DNA of 64,000 nucleotides from Candidatus Zixiibacteriota bacterium (GCA_024231855.1 JAAEQD010000305.1:16337-80336); one strand, 5' to 3'. Shown: positions 53,758 to 63,080, numbered from the stretch's first letter. Numbers and translations: made by a program. The notes: generated by a model from the letters alone, not told the origin.

Positions 53758-56160
53758 TTACAGCATCTCTCGCGGATCAACATCGACTTTAACTGAAACA
53801 CCTTTATTCTGGCCAAAGTGCCCACCAGCCAAGCATTCTTTCAACTTTAGTTTTAAATCGGCAGAAAAGCGGCCTTTCATCATCAACTGATAATGATATT
53901 TACTGCCCAAACGGAACACCGCCGTTGTCGCCGGGCCCAACACTTTGCCCGTTTTAATGTCGGATCTTAATATCCCGGCCGCTTTTTTGGCCGCCCACCG
54001 GGTGAGAGAATCATCCTTTCCCGAAAATACCAGCCTTATTATTTTACCAAATGGAGGATAACCAAGTTCCTTTCTAAAAACCAATTCTTTATGGTAAAAG
54101 ACCTCGTAATTCTGGCTGGTAGCGTGTTCCAATATGCCGGATGAAGGATCGTATGATTGGACCACAAATTCGCCCTGTTCATCGTTTTCCGATGTTCTTC
54201 CGGCCCGGCCGGCAGCCTGGACCAGCAGTTGAAAGACTTTCTCGGATGCCCTGAAATCCGGCAAGTGCAGACCGGCATCGGCTAAAACCACACCAACCAT
54301 ACCTACTTTGGGAAAATGATGGCCTTTAGCTACCATACGCGTACCCAGAAGAACAGGTTTTTCGCCGACCTCAAAAGTAGAAATAATCTTCTCCAACTCC
54401 CCTTTTCGCGAGGTAGAATCCGAATCCATCCGAATTATCCCTTTTTCGCCAAGAATCTCGATTAGCAGTTCCTCCAGCTTCTGAGTTCCGATTCCCCGAT
54501 ATTCGAAATCATTACCTTCGCACTCGGGGCATTGTTCGGGGGCTTTTTCAATTAGACCACAAAAATGACAGCGGAGCTGCCGATCATTTTTATGATATGT
54601 CAGACCTACACGGCATTGGGGGCATAAAGATATGTAACCGCAGGCCCGACACATTAAGACACCAGAATATCCGCGGCGATTTAAAAGCACGATAACTTGT
54701 TTGCCATCGGCTACATGAATACAAACTCTTTCGATAAATTCATCCGACAAAGGCCAGAGATCGCGCTCAATTTCCACCGCTTTCAAATCAATTGCCAGAG
54801 ATTTTGGTAGTTTGCTGCCGCCATATCGTTTTGGTAAACGCAGAAGTTCATATTTGCCGTTTTCAGCATTATAATAGCTTTCCAATGATGGCGTGGCCGA
54901 ACCCAGAATAGTCGTCGCGTTTTCGATTCTGGCCCTCACCAAGGCGACATCACGAGCATTATAGCGCGGCGGCGGCTCCGATTGCTTATAGGAATCATCC
55001 TGTTCCTCATCTACTACAATAAGTCCCAGATCATTGAGCGGTATAAATACAGCCGATCGGACGCCCAGAATAACTTTCAATTCGCCCATTTTAGCCCGCT
55101 TGAATATTTCAACGCGCTGACCGGCAGTGATACGGGAATGCCAAACAGCTATAGGACAGTCCAAAGTGGCTCTGAATCTGGCGATTGCCTGGGGTGTCAG
55201 TGAAATTTCAGGCAGAAGTATCAATACGGATTTGCCCGATTTAAGTGCCTGACGAGCGGCCTCGATATAAACTTGAGTTTTGCCCGAACCGGTAACTCCA
55301 AATAATAGATATGTTATGCCATCATTATTTAATAGAGAATTTTTGATGCTATCCGCGGCTTTCTCCTGATCGGAATTTAATGTTATTTTATGCCGATGAT
55401 TCTTATCGGGTTGGATAACTATATCATTGCTTTTAGAAGTTACTTCCAGATAACCGGCTTGTGCCATGGAGTTCACCAGCCCGCGCGAAAAGCCCCGGCT
55501 TACCAATTCAGCTACAACAACTCCTTCGGGATGACTTATCAAGTAGTCGAGAAGATCCCGCCGCCGGTCAGACAGGTTCATAATCGCCGAGGTTAAATCA
55601 AGGTCGCCACTGATTGAAGCATTCATCCTGGATTTCGGTTTATGCGGCTTATAATCGGCCGATAGATTGAGCGCGCCGGCCTGGATCATTTTGGTAATGA
55701 GCGAATTCGATACGCCGTCAATCATCGATCCGGATTTTCTATATGTATAGCCATCCGGCTTAGCTTGAATTCTATCGAAAACATATTTCCATTTCGCGTC
55801 CGATGGTTCGCTATCGCCGGCTTTCACCCTCATTTTTGTACGGCCCAGCAAGCCCGGCGGATAGGCTGCCTTCATGACATCACCTACCGGGCAGATATAA
55901 TATTCGGCGATCCAATTGATCAGTTTCAGGTGATTCTCGGTCAGGTTGAATGTGGGATCGATCAGTCCGCTGATTTTTTTTAGCTTTATCCCTTCAACCG
56001 GACTTTGCTTTAATATCCGGGTAACCACTCCAACGGCGGAGTATTTCTGAAGCGGCACCAACACCGGTCGACCGGGAATCAGATTCGGCGCCAGTTCTTC
56101 GGGGATAATATAGGTAAAGGTTTTTAAGCCCGTTTTGGGAATAGCTACTTCTGCGTACAT
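53758..56160 (-). CDS. priA: Primosomal protein N' (PriA helicase)
   Basis: An 800-residue replication-restart helicase. The start is placed at MYAEVAIPKTGLKTFTY (56158-56160), with the preceding 7 codons dropped. N-terminal DNA-binding parts are followed by the helicase with Walker A LFGVTGSGKTQVYIEA, LGVRSAVFIPL, VVDEEQDDSYKQ, ILGSATPSLESY, and by the zinc-binding cysteines CRACGYISLCPQC and CHFCG..CPEC, then LLGTRMVAKGHHFPKV and VQAAGRAGR. No anomaly seen. It starts directly after a hairpin that ends the upstream TPR transcript. Confidence 0.96.
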   Translation of the reverse strand: MYAEVAIPKTGLKTFTYIIPEELAPNLIPGRPVLVPLQKYSAVGVVTRILKQSPVEGIKLKKISGLIDPTFNLTENHLKLINWIAEYYICPVGDVMKAAYPPGLLGRTKMRVKAGDSEPSDAKWKYVFDRIQAKPDGYTYRKSGSMIDGVSNSLITKMIQAGALNLSADYKPHKPKSRMNASISGDLDLTSAIMNLSDRRRDLLDYLISHPEGVVVAELVSRGFSRGLVNSMAQAGYLEVTSKSNDIVIQPDKNHRHKITLNSDQEKAADSIKNSLLNNDGITYLLFGVTGSGKTQVYIEAARQALKSGKSVLILLPEISLTPQAIARFRATLDCPIAVWHSRITAGQRVEIFKRAKMGELKVILGVRSAVFIPLNDLGLIVVDEEQDDSYKQSEPPPRYNARDVALVRARIENATTILGSATPSLESYYNAENGKYELLRLPKRYGGSKLPKSLAIDLKAVEIERDLWPLSDEFIERVCIHVADGKQVIVLLNRRGYSGVLMCRACGYISLCPQCRVGLTYHKNDRQLRCHFCGLIEKAPEQCPECEGNDFEYRGIGTQKLEELLIEILGEKGIIRMDSDSTSRKGELEKIISTFEVGEKPVLLGTRMVAKGHHFPKVGMVGVVLADAGLHLPDFRASEKVFQLLVQAAGRAGRTSENDEQGEFVVQSYDPSSGILEHATSQNYEVFYHKELVFRKELGYPPFGKIIRLVFSGKDDSLTRWAAKKAAGILRSDIKTGKVLGPATTAVFRLGSKYHYQLMMKGRFSADLKLKLKECLAGGHFGQNKGVSVKVDVDPREML

Positions 56161-56172
56161 AAGACAAAGAAA

Positions 56173-56190
56173 GCAGCCCATGTGGGCTGC
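56173..56190 (-). terminator. Hairpin between TPR-lipoprotein gene and priA
   Basis: GCAGCCCA (56173-56180) pairs perfectly with TGGGCTGC (56183-56190) with a 2-base loop, 26 bases past the stop of the TPR gene and 12 bases before the priA start codon. On the minus strand it is followed by TTTCTTTG, a modest T tract. It may be a terminator or an attenuator for priA. Confidence 0.5.
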
Positions 56191-56215
56191 CTTTCAAACA
56201 CTATTTAAACTAAAT

Positions 56216-57250
56216 TTACTTCGGACAATCTTCGAATTTCTTGGTTGCTTCAATGGCTTCTTTTTGCATTTTCAACCTGAGATATGTATTAGCCATGAGT
56301 TGCCAGGCGTCACAATTTTCCGGATGTTCCATCGTGAATTTTTCAAGCTCCGTTTTAGCTTTGTCATTATCCTCGCATTGATAAAGAGCCAGCAGGTACA
56401 GGAAATGATCATCCGCATTCGGCTCATCTATTAAAACGATATAATGATCGTAAGCCTCGGCTGATTTACAATAATCTTTTAACATGAAATACAACTTGGA
56501 AATATTGAGCCAGCCTTCAGCGAAATCCTTATCAATTGCCAAAGCCGCCTCAGCGTATTCTATCGCTTTAAGCGTATCGCTTTTCTCAAGATAGATTTCG
56601 GATATACTGATTAAATAAACGGCGTTGGTCGGATCTTTCTCCGCCAGCTTTTCCAGCACTGCCAAAGCCTCGTCAAATTTGCCGACATTCAATGACATTT
56701 CGGCGTATTGTTGGGCTGCCTGCATGGAATCGGGTACCATCGCGTAGGCTTGTTTGCTGAGATTGTAAGCTTTATCATTCTCGCCAAGCCGGTACGCGGC
56801 ATCGGCGGCAAACATGTACGGATCATACTCGTGGGGCCAGCAAATAATCGCGTTTTCCATGTCTTCAAGAGTACCACTATAATCCTGAGCCTGATATTTC
56901 TCCAGGCCGCCTTTACGAAGCGGGTCCCATTCCATCATCCTGATAGTATCATTGGCTGCCGAGAACTTATCGCCCAGCTCGTCTGATTTTTCGAACGCTT
57001 TAACCATTTCCACGTAGTTATCTTCCAGGGCGTAAACTCGACCCCATAGATGATAAACCAGGGGATCATCGGGATAATTCTTTTGGGCCAGAGTTAAATT
57101 TTCTTTAACTCTTTCAATGTTCGGATTGGGCCGGGGCTTTTTCCATGTGCCTAACTCAATATTGGAAGTTCTGATCTCCTTGGGAACGCAACCCAGGAGC
57201 AGAACCGCGCCCAGCACAATTACAATACCCAGAGCAACAGCTTTTTTCAT
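56216..57250 (-). CDS. TPR-repeat lipoprotein
   Basis: A 344-residue protein with signal MKKAVALGIVIVLGAVLLLG and lipobox LLLGC (Cys21), so it is probably anchored to the outer membrane. The rest is made of TPR motifs, with repeated helices such as DAAYRLGENDKAYNLSKQA, AEMSLNVGKFDEALAVLEK, SEIYLEKSDTLKAIEYA and LYFMLKDYCKSAEAYDHY. TPRs usually serve as protein-interaction scaffolds. The gene begins 18 nt downstream of DUF4139, with GGAGG upstream of the ATG. Confidence 0.85.
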   Translation of the reverse strand: MKKAVALGIVIVLGAVLLLGCVPKEIRTSNIELGTWKKPRPNPNIERVKENLTLAQKNYPDDPLVYHLWGRVYALEDNYVEMVKAFEKSDELGDKFSAANDTIRMMEWDPLRKGGLEKYQAQDYSGTLEDMENAIICWPHEYDPYMFAADAAYRLGENDKAYNLSKQAYAMVPDSMQAAQQYAEMSLNVGKFDEALAVLEKLAEKDPTNAVYLISISEIYLEKSDTLKAIEYAEAALAIDKDFAEGWLNISKLYFMLKDYCKSAEAYDHYIVLIDEPNADDHFLYLLALYQCEDNDKAKTELEKFTMEHPENCDAWQLMANTYLRLKMQKEAIEATKKFEDCPK

Positions 57251-57268
57251 TCTTCCTCTTACCTCCGT

Positions 57269-58684
57269 TTAATTATATTGAATTGTATAGTTTAAAATCT
57301 CTTCTCCATCACTATTTACATCAATTTCGAATTCGATTCTGTGATTATCGATTTTCTTATAAGGATGACTGCTATTTTTGATCTCCCATTCGCGCCAGCC
57401 CCGGGGATGTTCTACCACGGTCACCATAACATCATCATCCTTATGGTTTTTCAGCTTAATTTCGAAAGTTTCGCGACGCCGGTCACCGCCTAAATCTTCG
57501 ATATTTACCTGCTTGCGGGTGCCGGTGATATCGAAAGCGTCACCCAGGTAGACCCGAACCTTCTCATCTTTGGGGGTGTGATCGATCAAATCCTCGCCGA
57601 CAAACTGAAGAGCCTTCTGGGAATCCTCCTTGTAAACCCGAAGTTTGCCTTTGGGAAAAGGCATGCCCAGGCCGGCTTTCTCGGAGTTTTCGAATTCGAG
57701 GTTGACTTTAATTTTAACTTTATCATCCTGGTTGCGACGGTAACCCGATTGAGAGGCGTCGAATATATAGACTTTCTTGACTTTAGCTTCGGTGGTTGGG
57801 AAAAGCGATAGCTGCTTGATCTCCCTGTCGTTCAAGGTGGCCGGGCGGTTCAGCGTATAGAGATGATATTCGAAAAACGCTTCCTCCTCGAATTGCGGGC
57901 GGCGCGCGCCTTTGGCCATCGGGGCGGCATAACTTACCATATCCATTTCGCCGCGTCCTCTTTCGGTGACTCTATGTATATCGCCGGCGACCAGTTTCAT
58001 TTTGGCGTTCTCATATGTCGCGCCGGAAGTATTGTTGATTGTCACCCAGCCGGCCAGATCGAGTTTATCATCTTTAGCTGAAACTACCGCCACGTAGTCG
58101 GCCTGCCAGTTGATCCCACCCGTCAGATAGCTGACTTCGCATTTCTTGGCGCCTTTCGATGGCGAATCTATTTGCCAGCGAAGGGTCGGCTTTAAAATCA
58201 GGCCCTCCGGCAGGGAGGGAAATTTACAGTCGGCGACTTTACTCAGGGCGACCATTAGCACTTGCCCATCCTCATCGCTTAAAATCACGTTACCCTCGGT
58301 CCCGCCGAAGACCGAATTGCTGTTATCATATGATAACAGTTTGCCTTGATAAATTCTGTCATCCTCGGCGATTATCTCGATATTCAGGCCGATATAGCGT
58401 TTCAGGAGCGCTTCAGTGGAGACCAGGTCGTAGAGGTAGTTCTGCTCCAGCACGGCCACGTTTTTATTGTCCAGGCAACTGAAATTGACACTGGTAGCAT
58501 CGATTTGCGAGGCCACCTCGTCGAAATCGAGGAAATTGACCCCTTTTTTGAACTCCAGCTGCCGGACATCCTTAACCAGCCCCAGGTTGCTGTTATAGAT
58601 AGTGATAGCGATATCACCGCCGTACCCGGCTGAGGCGCCGATTAAGATAATTAAGAGTATCAGGCTAATTGACTTACGTTTCAT
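57269..58684 (-). CDS. DUF4139-family secreted protein
   Basis: A 471-residue protein. The start is placed at MKRKSISLILLI (58682-58684), with a GGAGG 7 nt before it; a longer frame upstream would disrupt the signal peptide. The signal is about 1-22. The N-terminal part begins ITIYNSNLGLVKDVRQLEF. The DUF4139 beta-rich domain includes VSYLTGGINWQADYVAVVS and LAGWVTINNTSGATYENAK, with a C-terminal IEFEIDVNSDGEEIL. Function in bacteria is unknown. It precedes the TPR lipoprotein gene on the same strand. Confidence 0.8.
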   Translation of the reverse strand: MKRKSISLILLIILIGASAGYGGDIAITIYNSNLGLVKDVRQLEFKKGVNFLDFDEVASQIDATSVNFSCLDNKNVAVLEQNYLYDLVSTEALLKRYIGLNIEIIAEDDRIYQGKLLSYDNSNSVFGGTEGNVILSDEDGQVLMVALSKVADCKFPSLPEGLILKPTLRWQIDSPSKGAKKCEVSYLTGGINWQADYVAVVSAKDDKLDLAGWVTINNTSGATYENAKMKLVAGDIHRVTERGRGEMDMVSYAAPMAKGARRPQFEEEAFFEYHLYTLNRPATLNDREIKQLSLFPTTEAKVKKVYIFDASQSGYRRNQDDKVKIKVNLEFENSEKAGLGMPFPKGKLRVYKEDSQKALQFVGEDLIDHTPKDEKVRVYLGDAFDITGTRKQVNIEDLGGDRRRETFEIKLKNHKDDDVMVTVVEHPRGWREWEIKNSSHPYKKIDNHRIEFEIDVNSDGEEILNYTIQYN

Positions 58685-58843
58685 AACATTACCTCCAGGT
58701 TTAATGTACTCTACAGAATATACGCCTGGAGGGGCGTTTTTATTCCGACGGGGAATATTATACAATATGGATTTCAAATGCAAGTGAAATGATTGCGGTT
58801 GGGGGATTTATATGGCGGCATGGTAAGCGGGCGGAATTGGGGA

Positions 58844-60616
58844 TTAAAATTTTTCTAGCAGGCGCTTCATCGCATCCGCTTCCGCGCGCATAGCCATATA
58901 GTCATAGTGACTTAATGCTTGCCTATAATACTCTTTTGCATTATTTAAATTGCCTAGTTTGTCTTCCAGATCGCCCAAATCTGAGAGCACATTCGCCTCG
59001 CCCAAACGCGACCCCACTTTCAGGAAAAGGCCGTGAGCCTCGTCATAAAAGCCGCGGGCTAAAGCATAGTTACCCTGAAGGCTCTCAAGATTACCCAAAT
59101 CCCTAAGTGCATTCGCCTTGCCCAAACGTGAATCCTCTTTCTGGTATAGGCCGCGTGCCTCGTTATAATAACGGCGGGCCAATTCATGGTTACCCTGATT
59201 GCTTTCTATAACGCCCAAACCTGAAAGCACATACGCCTCGCCCAAACATGAACCAACTTTCTGGAAAAGGTCGCGAGCTTCATTATAATTACCACGAGCC
59301 AAATCATGTTTACCCTGTTTGCTCTCAAGATCGCCCAAACCTCTTAGTATATTCGCCTCGCCCAAATGTGAACCCTCTTTCTGGAACAGATTGCGAGCCT
59401 CATCATAACAAGCACGAGCAGAATCATGGTAACCCTGAAGACTCTCAAGATCACCCAAACCTCTTAGCACATTCGCCTGGCCCAGACGTGAACCTACTTC
59501 CTGGAAAAGACCACGTGCCTCGCTATAATAATCGCGAGCCAAATCAAGGTTGCCCTGAAGGCTCTCAAGATCGCCCAAACCTGAAAGCACATTCGCCTCG
59601 CTCAGACGTGATCTCACTTTCTGGTATAGGCCGCGTGCTTCTTTATAATAACGTCGAGCCAATTCATGGTAACCCTGTTTACTCTCAAGATAGCCCAAAC
59701 CTCTTAGTACATTCGCTTGGCCAAGACGTGACTTCTCATTCTTGTAAAGATCGAGTGCTTCACTATAATAATCGCGTGCCAAATTATGTTTACCCTGTTT
59801 ACTCTCAAGATCGCCCAAACCCCTTAGCACATTCGCCTGGCCCAGACTTGAATCCTCTTCCTCGAAAAGATCACGTGCCTTGCTATAATAATCGCGAGCC
59901 AAATCATGGTTGCCATGAAGGCTTTCCAGATCGGCCAAACTTGAAAGCACTTTCGCCTCGCCAAGAAGTGAACCCTTTTTAATATAAAAAACACGAGCCT
60001 CGCCATAATTATGGCGAGCCAGATCATGGTAACCTCGAAGTCTTTCCAGTTCAGCTGACTGGTATAGCGCATGGGCTCTATAACCAAGGTCATTTAATTC
60101 CACCGCAATTGTATGGCATGCATCAAGATGAATTTTTGCCTTTCCTGTGTCCCCGCATATAAATTCAAGTTCTCCAAGTTCATACAAGCATATCATCTCA
60201 TGTTTTTTCGATTTATATTTTCTGGAATCTTCTAATGCAATCGTAAATTTCTCAATACTCTCCTTATTCGATTCTTCTTTGCGTAGGTCATAGCCATGTT
60301 TCACATTTTTCTCTATAATTCTAATACCGGAGGTAAATTCAGAGTAAAGCCCAGCTGCACAGAGAAGGGTTATTAAGCCCAGCAAAAAACCAATCCACTT
60401 TGATTTTTTTTTAGTTATGTTAAATAGATACCAACCTGCGATAATAACAAAGCATAATACTAAAAGAATTTGCAGAGTGGGAACTTCGTTTCTAAGAATA
60501 AGTAGCAATATAACTGCGCCTAATATCAATGATCGCACTACAATCTTATCACGCCGGTTTAAAGTTTCGGGTAATAATTCCAATAATTTTTTTTCAATAT
60601 AAGAATAAATATTCAT
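58844..60616 (-). CDS. Membrane protein with nine 40-residue TPR-like repeats
   Basis: A 590-residue protein. About residues 26-100 have three hydrophobic segments (IVVRSLILGAVILLLILRN, LQILLVLCFVIIAGWYLF, IGFLLGLITLLCAAGL), then a soluble tail. From about residue 225 the protein is built from ten or so 40-residue units of the type GLGDLESLQGNHDLARDYY and SEARGLFQEVGSRLGEANVL, resembling kinesin-light-chain/Tetratricopeptide repeats. Nine are encoded by exactly 120-bp blocks without indels. It probably forms a cytoplasmic or periplasmic scaffold; topology is not certain. The partner is unknown. The 3' end ends in KRLLEKF. Confidence 0.8.
   Translation of the reverse strand: MNIYSYIEKKLLELLPETLNRRDKIVVRSLILGAVILLLILRNEVPTLQILLVLCFVIIAGWYLFNITKKKSKWIGFLLGLITLLCAAGLYSEFTSGIRIIEKNVKHGYDLRKEESNKESIEKFTIALEDSRKYKSKKHEMICLYELGELEFICGDTGKAKIHLDACHTIAVELNDLGYRAHALYQSAELERLRGYHDLARHNYGEARVFYIKKGSLLGEAKVLSSLADLESLHGNHDLARDYYSKARDLFEEEDSSLGQANVLRGLGDLESKQGKHNLARDYYSEALDLYKNEKSRLGQANVLRGLGYLESKQGYHELARRYYKEARGLYQKVRSRLSEANVLSGLGDLESLQGNLDLARDYYSEARGLFQEVGSRLGQANVLRGLGDLESLQGYHDSARACYDEARNLFQKEGSHLGEANILRGLGDLESKQGKHDLARGNYNEARDLFQKVGSCLGEAYVLSGLGVIESNQGNHELARRYYNEARGLYQKEDSRLGKANALRDLGNLESLQGNYALARGFYDEAHGLFLKVGSRLGEANVLSDLGDLEDKLGNLNNAKEYYRQALSHYDYMAMRAEADAMKRLLEKF
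58981..60060 (-). repeat. Nine 120-bp tandem repeats inside the TPR gene
   Basis: Blocks beginning at 58981, 59101, 59221, 59341, 59461, 59581, 59701, 59821 and 59941 align without gaps. They share phrases such as CACATTCGCCTCGCCCAAAC and vary at scattered positions. They encode the 40-residue units of the TPR protein. The exact spacing indicates recent or repeated unequal exchange or selection to keep the unit length. Confidence 0.85.
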
Positions 60617-60701
60617 CTTATACCTCCTCTTAATGTAGCTATCCTGTTCGAGTTATATTATTCGCTTAATATATGGCCGCAACAATATTTAGTCAACAAG
60701 A

Positions 60702-60725
60702 AAGCGGCCGATATCTCGACCGCTT
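60702..60725 (-). terminator. Hairpin downstream of the HD gene
   Basis: AAGCGG at 60702-60707 pairs with CCGCTT at 60720-60725, and the inner bases CGA/TCG continue the stem past one mismatch around the loop TATC. On the minus strand the next bases are TCTTG, a poor T tract. It is 190 bases past the stop of the small HD gene, so a terminator role is uncertain. Confidence 0.35.
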
Positions 60726-60799
60726 AAATAGACAATAAGCTTAGTAAGCTATAAATAATCAGCCTGGTCGTAGTGAAGCGTGACCTGACTACTGTCCCG

Positions 60800-60833
60800 T
60801 GTCAAGTTACACCCTTTCGGGCACGAACTGTCA
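60800..60833. repeat. 34-bp palindromic repeat, copy 1
   Basis: Starts TGTCAAGTTACACCCT, continues TTCGGGCACGA and ends ACTGTCA. Internally ACCC/GGG and the outer AAGTT/AACT arms can pair. It matches copy 2 (61362-61395) at about 27 of 34 positions, in the same orientation. Confidence 0.65.
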
Positions 60834-60917
60834 GAGCTTCTGAAGTTTGAAAACCATCAGCGAGTGTAACGAATCGACAGGATTGTTTGCCGGTCAATCC
60901 CTTTATCAAATTCGTCG

Positions 60918-61319
60918 CTAGCCGCTTTCCAGATCATTTACGATTCTATCGGCTTCCTTGAGAATTTTCAGTTCAATGTAATCAAATCTTGAACGAGAAT
61001 GATGATTACCGATGATCTCGCAAACCCTGGTGATTTTCTCGGGAGGAAAGTTAATTTTCTTGAGAAGCTCTTCGGCGATTGGCGGCCCGTATTCCTCTTG
61101 AGTCTTGCCATTATTATGGCCAAGCACAGCTTCGGATTTTTTTATGCCGATATCGTGTAAAAGGGCGGAGGCTATCATAATGTCATAATCATAAATCTCC
61201 GTACTCTCCATAATCTTTTCGGAATGCTTTAAGACATCTAACGCGTGTGTTATTCTCCGAAAGTCATTTCCGAAGTAATCAACCAGCAGCTTTGTAATTC
61301 TGCCTTTGCAATAATCCAT
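60918..61319 (-). CDS. Small HD-domain protein
   Basis: A 133-residue protein with the H-HD-D set: His25 (RITHALDVLKHSEK), His55-Asp56 (SALLHDIGIKKSE) and histidines in NHHSRSRFD. It lacks other domains, so it is a stand-alone hydrolase of the YfbR/guanylate-like type. It has a short ATG start and no clear ribosome site. Two copies of a palindromic 34-bp repeat lie on either side, at 60800 and 61362, so the gene may have been moved as a unit. Substrate unknown. Confidence 0.8.
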   Translation of the reverse strand: MDYCKGRITKLLVDYFGNDFRRITHALDVLKHSEKIMESTEIYDYDIMIASALLHDIGIKKSEAVLGHNNGKTQEEYGPPIAEELLKKINFPPEKITRVCEIIGNHHSRSRFDYIELKILKEADRIVNDLESG

Positions 61320-61361
61320 AGCTACAACATCTTTCCTGAATCAGGATTATTATTGACGTTA

Positions 61362-61395
61362 TGTCAGATCACACCCTATCGGGCACGATCTGACA
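61362..61395. repeat. 34-bp palindromic repeat, copy 2
   Basis: TGTCAGATC at 61362-61370 pairs perfectly with GATCTGACA at 61387-61395, around an inner ACACCCTATCGGGCAC that can also pair through CCC/GGG. Compared with copy 1 the arms differ but keep pairing partly (AGTT/AACT versus GATC/GATC), which suggests the palindrome itself matters. It lies 13 bases before the stop codon of the ornithine-cyclodeaminase-family gene on the minus strand. Confidence 0.7.
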
Positions 61396-61407
61396 CAACT
61401 ATGTTTT

Positions 61408-62388
61408 CTATATCACCGCTTGCGTGCCTATACCCGCTTCGACTGCTTTATCGTAAATCAGCTTGGCGGTGGCGACATCCTGGATCGCCAGGCCGTTGGA
61501 TTTGAATACCGTGATCTCCGATTCGATTTCGCGAGCCGGTTTCTTGCCGGTGACAATCTCGGCTAATTCGGCATGCATATGCGCCTCGCCTATCGCGCCC
61601 TCGGAAATCGGGATCATGATATCGCCGGCCTCTTTGAGGCAGGCCTCGTACGAATCGGCGATCAGTTTGCAGCGCATGATGATATTGGTATCGAGTTCGC
61701 GGGCGTTGGGCGTATGGCTGCCGATACCGTTAATATGCGTGCCCTCCCGCACCTTGGCGCCGTCGAAAATCGGCGTGGGTGATGATGTAGCGGCGCAGAC
61801 AATATCGCACTCGGCCAGCACCTGGTCAGGTGATTCGGCCCGGAGGATTTCGAGATTGAGCTTGCCGCTCATTTCCGACGAGAACTGCCCGGCGGCCTCA
61901 TCGGAGATATCATACACATAAGCTTTTTTCAGATCGCGGGCAATCGCCATCGCCCAGAGCTGCATCTTGGCCTGTACCCCGGCGCCGAAAATCCCGGCGA
62001 CCTGGCCTTTGTCCTCACGGGCGAGATATTTTGTGGCCACACCGGAAACCGCGCCGGTTCTGACCGCGGTCAGGTAGCCGCCATCCATGATACAGATGAC
62101 ATCACCGGTAGCCGGGTCCTGCAGAAGCACCTTGCCGATAGTGGTCGGCATGTTGTGAAGCTTGGGATTGTTCTTGTAGACTGTCACAACCTTGCAGGCC
62201 AGCGCGCCTAACTCCTTGAGATAGGCCGGCATATATAAAGACAGGCCATCCGGCGGCGTAATCGGTATGCGAAGCGGCAGTACGGCGGTACCGTTGGCCA
62301 GTTCGACAAAGGCCTTCTCGACAACCTCCATGCAATCAGACATCTCTAATACTTTGATAACGTCATCACGGGATAATAAAAGCGGCAT
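61408..62388 (-). CDS. Ornithine cyclodeaminase / mu-crystallin family dehydrogenase
   Basis: A 326-residue NAD(P)-binding protein. The start is placed at MPLLLSRDDVIKVLEM (62386-62388), with a GGAGGAAATT ribosome site. The first half contains LPLRIPITPPDGLSLYMP and ACKVVTVYKNNP; the Rossmann fold carries GIFGAGVQAKMQLWAM. The family holds ornithine cyclodeaminase, alanine dehydrogenase (archaeal type) and ketimine reductase; sequence alone does not choose between them. It is divergent from the DUF2007-like gene. Confidence 0.87.
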   Translation of the reverse strand: MPLLLSRDDVIKVLEMSDCMEVVEKAFVELANGTAVLPLRIPITPPDGLSLYMPAYLKELGALACKVVTVYKNNPKLHNMPTTIGKVLLQDPATGDVICIMDGGYLTAVRTGAVSGVATKYLAREDKGQVAGIFGAGVQAKMQLWAMAIARDLKKAYVYDISDEAAGQFSSEMSGKLNLEILRAESPDQVLAECDIVCAATSSPTPIFDGAKVREGTHINGIGSHTPNARELDTNIIMRCKLIADSYEACLKEAGDIMIPISEGAIGEAHMHAELAEIVTGKKPAREIESEITVFKSNGLAIQDVATAKLIYDKAVEAGIGTQAVI

Positions 62389-62607
62389 AATTTCCTCCTG
62401 AGTTCTTGCCCGGCAGATCATGGAACACCATGAACCGCTGCGGCATATTTATATTTTGGGTAGTATAAATTAGACATCACGATGACACAAGCGATTTGTA
62501 TCGGATCGCGCCGGATAGTAAAATCGAGGTGACATATGGATGAATATTCGCGCATTTGCTTGAATTAGTCATGGCATTAGTTGTATATTATTGAAAAGGA
62601 GGCCGAT

Positions 62608-63003
62608 ATGCCATTTTGTCCTAAATGCCGCTACGAATATCGTCAGGGTATCGAAACCTGCCCCGACTGTGATGAGCGATTGGTATACGAGTTACAAAAG
62701 GAATCCGATAAGGCCAAATCGGGTTTGGAAAAGCGTTATGACGATTGGGTCCATATCGCGAAGTTCTCCTCTCCAATCTACGCCGATATGGTTGTCGAGG
62801 CCTTGAAAGCCAGGGATATTCCAGCGGTGATACTGCAGGGTAGCTCACTGACATTCGGACATTTTGGCACATCCGTACAGGGTCTCGGTTCGGGCGGATT
62901 CACGCTGATGATTCCCCGTGAGCATATCGAGGAGGCCGACAAGGAAGCCGCTGAAATCCTCGGCGATGAATGGGAAAGCGCCAAGCTGGTGGATTTGGGG
63001 TAG
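62608..63003 (+). CDS. DUF2007-like protein with zinc ribbon
   Basis: A 131-residue protein. The start is placed at MPFCPKCRYEYRQG (62608), with GGAGG 5 nt upstream. The N-terminal zinc ribbon is CPKC...CPDC (Cys4, 7, 18, 21). The C-terminal half from about residue 50 (WVHIAKFSSPIYADMVVEA, GGFTLMIPREHIEEADKEA) is like the signal-transducing DUF2007 fold. Function is not known. It ends just before the palindromic repeat cluster of the GIY-YIG unit. Confidence 0.78.
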   Translation: MPFCPKCRYEYRQGIETCPDCDERLVYELQKESDKAKSGLEKRYDDWVHIAKFSSPIYADMVVEALKARDIPAVILQGSSLTFGHFGTSVQGLGSGGFTLMIPREHIEEADKEAAEILGDEWESAKLVDLG

Positions 63004-63035
63004 GCGGTTTCGATTTGGGCCCGCACCCGTCCAAC

Positions 63036-63060
63036 TGTAATTCCCGTGAAAACGGGAATC
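63036..63060. repeat. Solo copy of the GIY-YIG-flanking palindrome
   Basis: ATTCCCG (63040-63046) and CGGGAAT (63053-63059) pair perfectly across a short loop TGAAAA. It carries the same core as the terminal repeats of the GIY-YIG unit, in direct orientation to the copy at 63081, but without the CCTGTC lead-in (TGTA instead). Confidence 0.7.
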
Positions 63061-63080
63061 TCGTGAAACGTCACCCCCCA

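Larger units (their letters stand above)
60617..60917. other. Intergenic stretch between TPR-repeat gene and HD gene
   Basis: About 300 bases. It holds a hairpin (60702-60725) and one copy of a 34-bp palindromic repeat (60800-60833). No gene is evident on either strand. Confidence 0.5.

Noticed and set aside
59248..59982. Plus-strand frame of 244 codons over the TPR repeats
   Set aside because: It is open only because the 120-bp repeats share codon phase on the other strand; the translation is a monotonous Asn/His/Pro repeat with no protein-like features.
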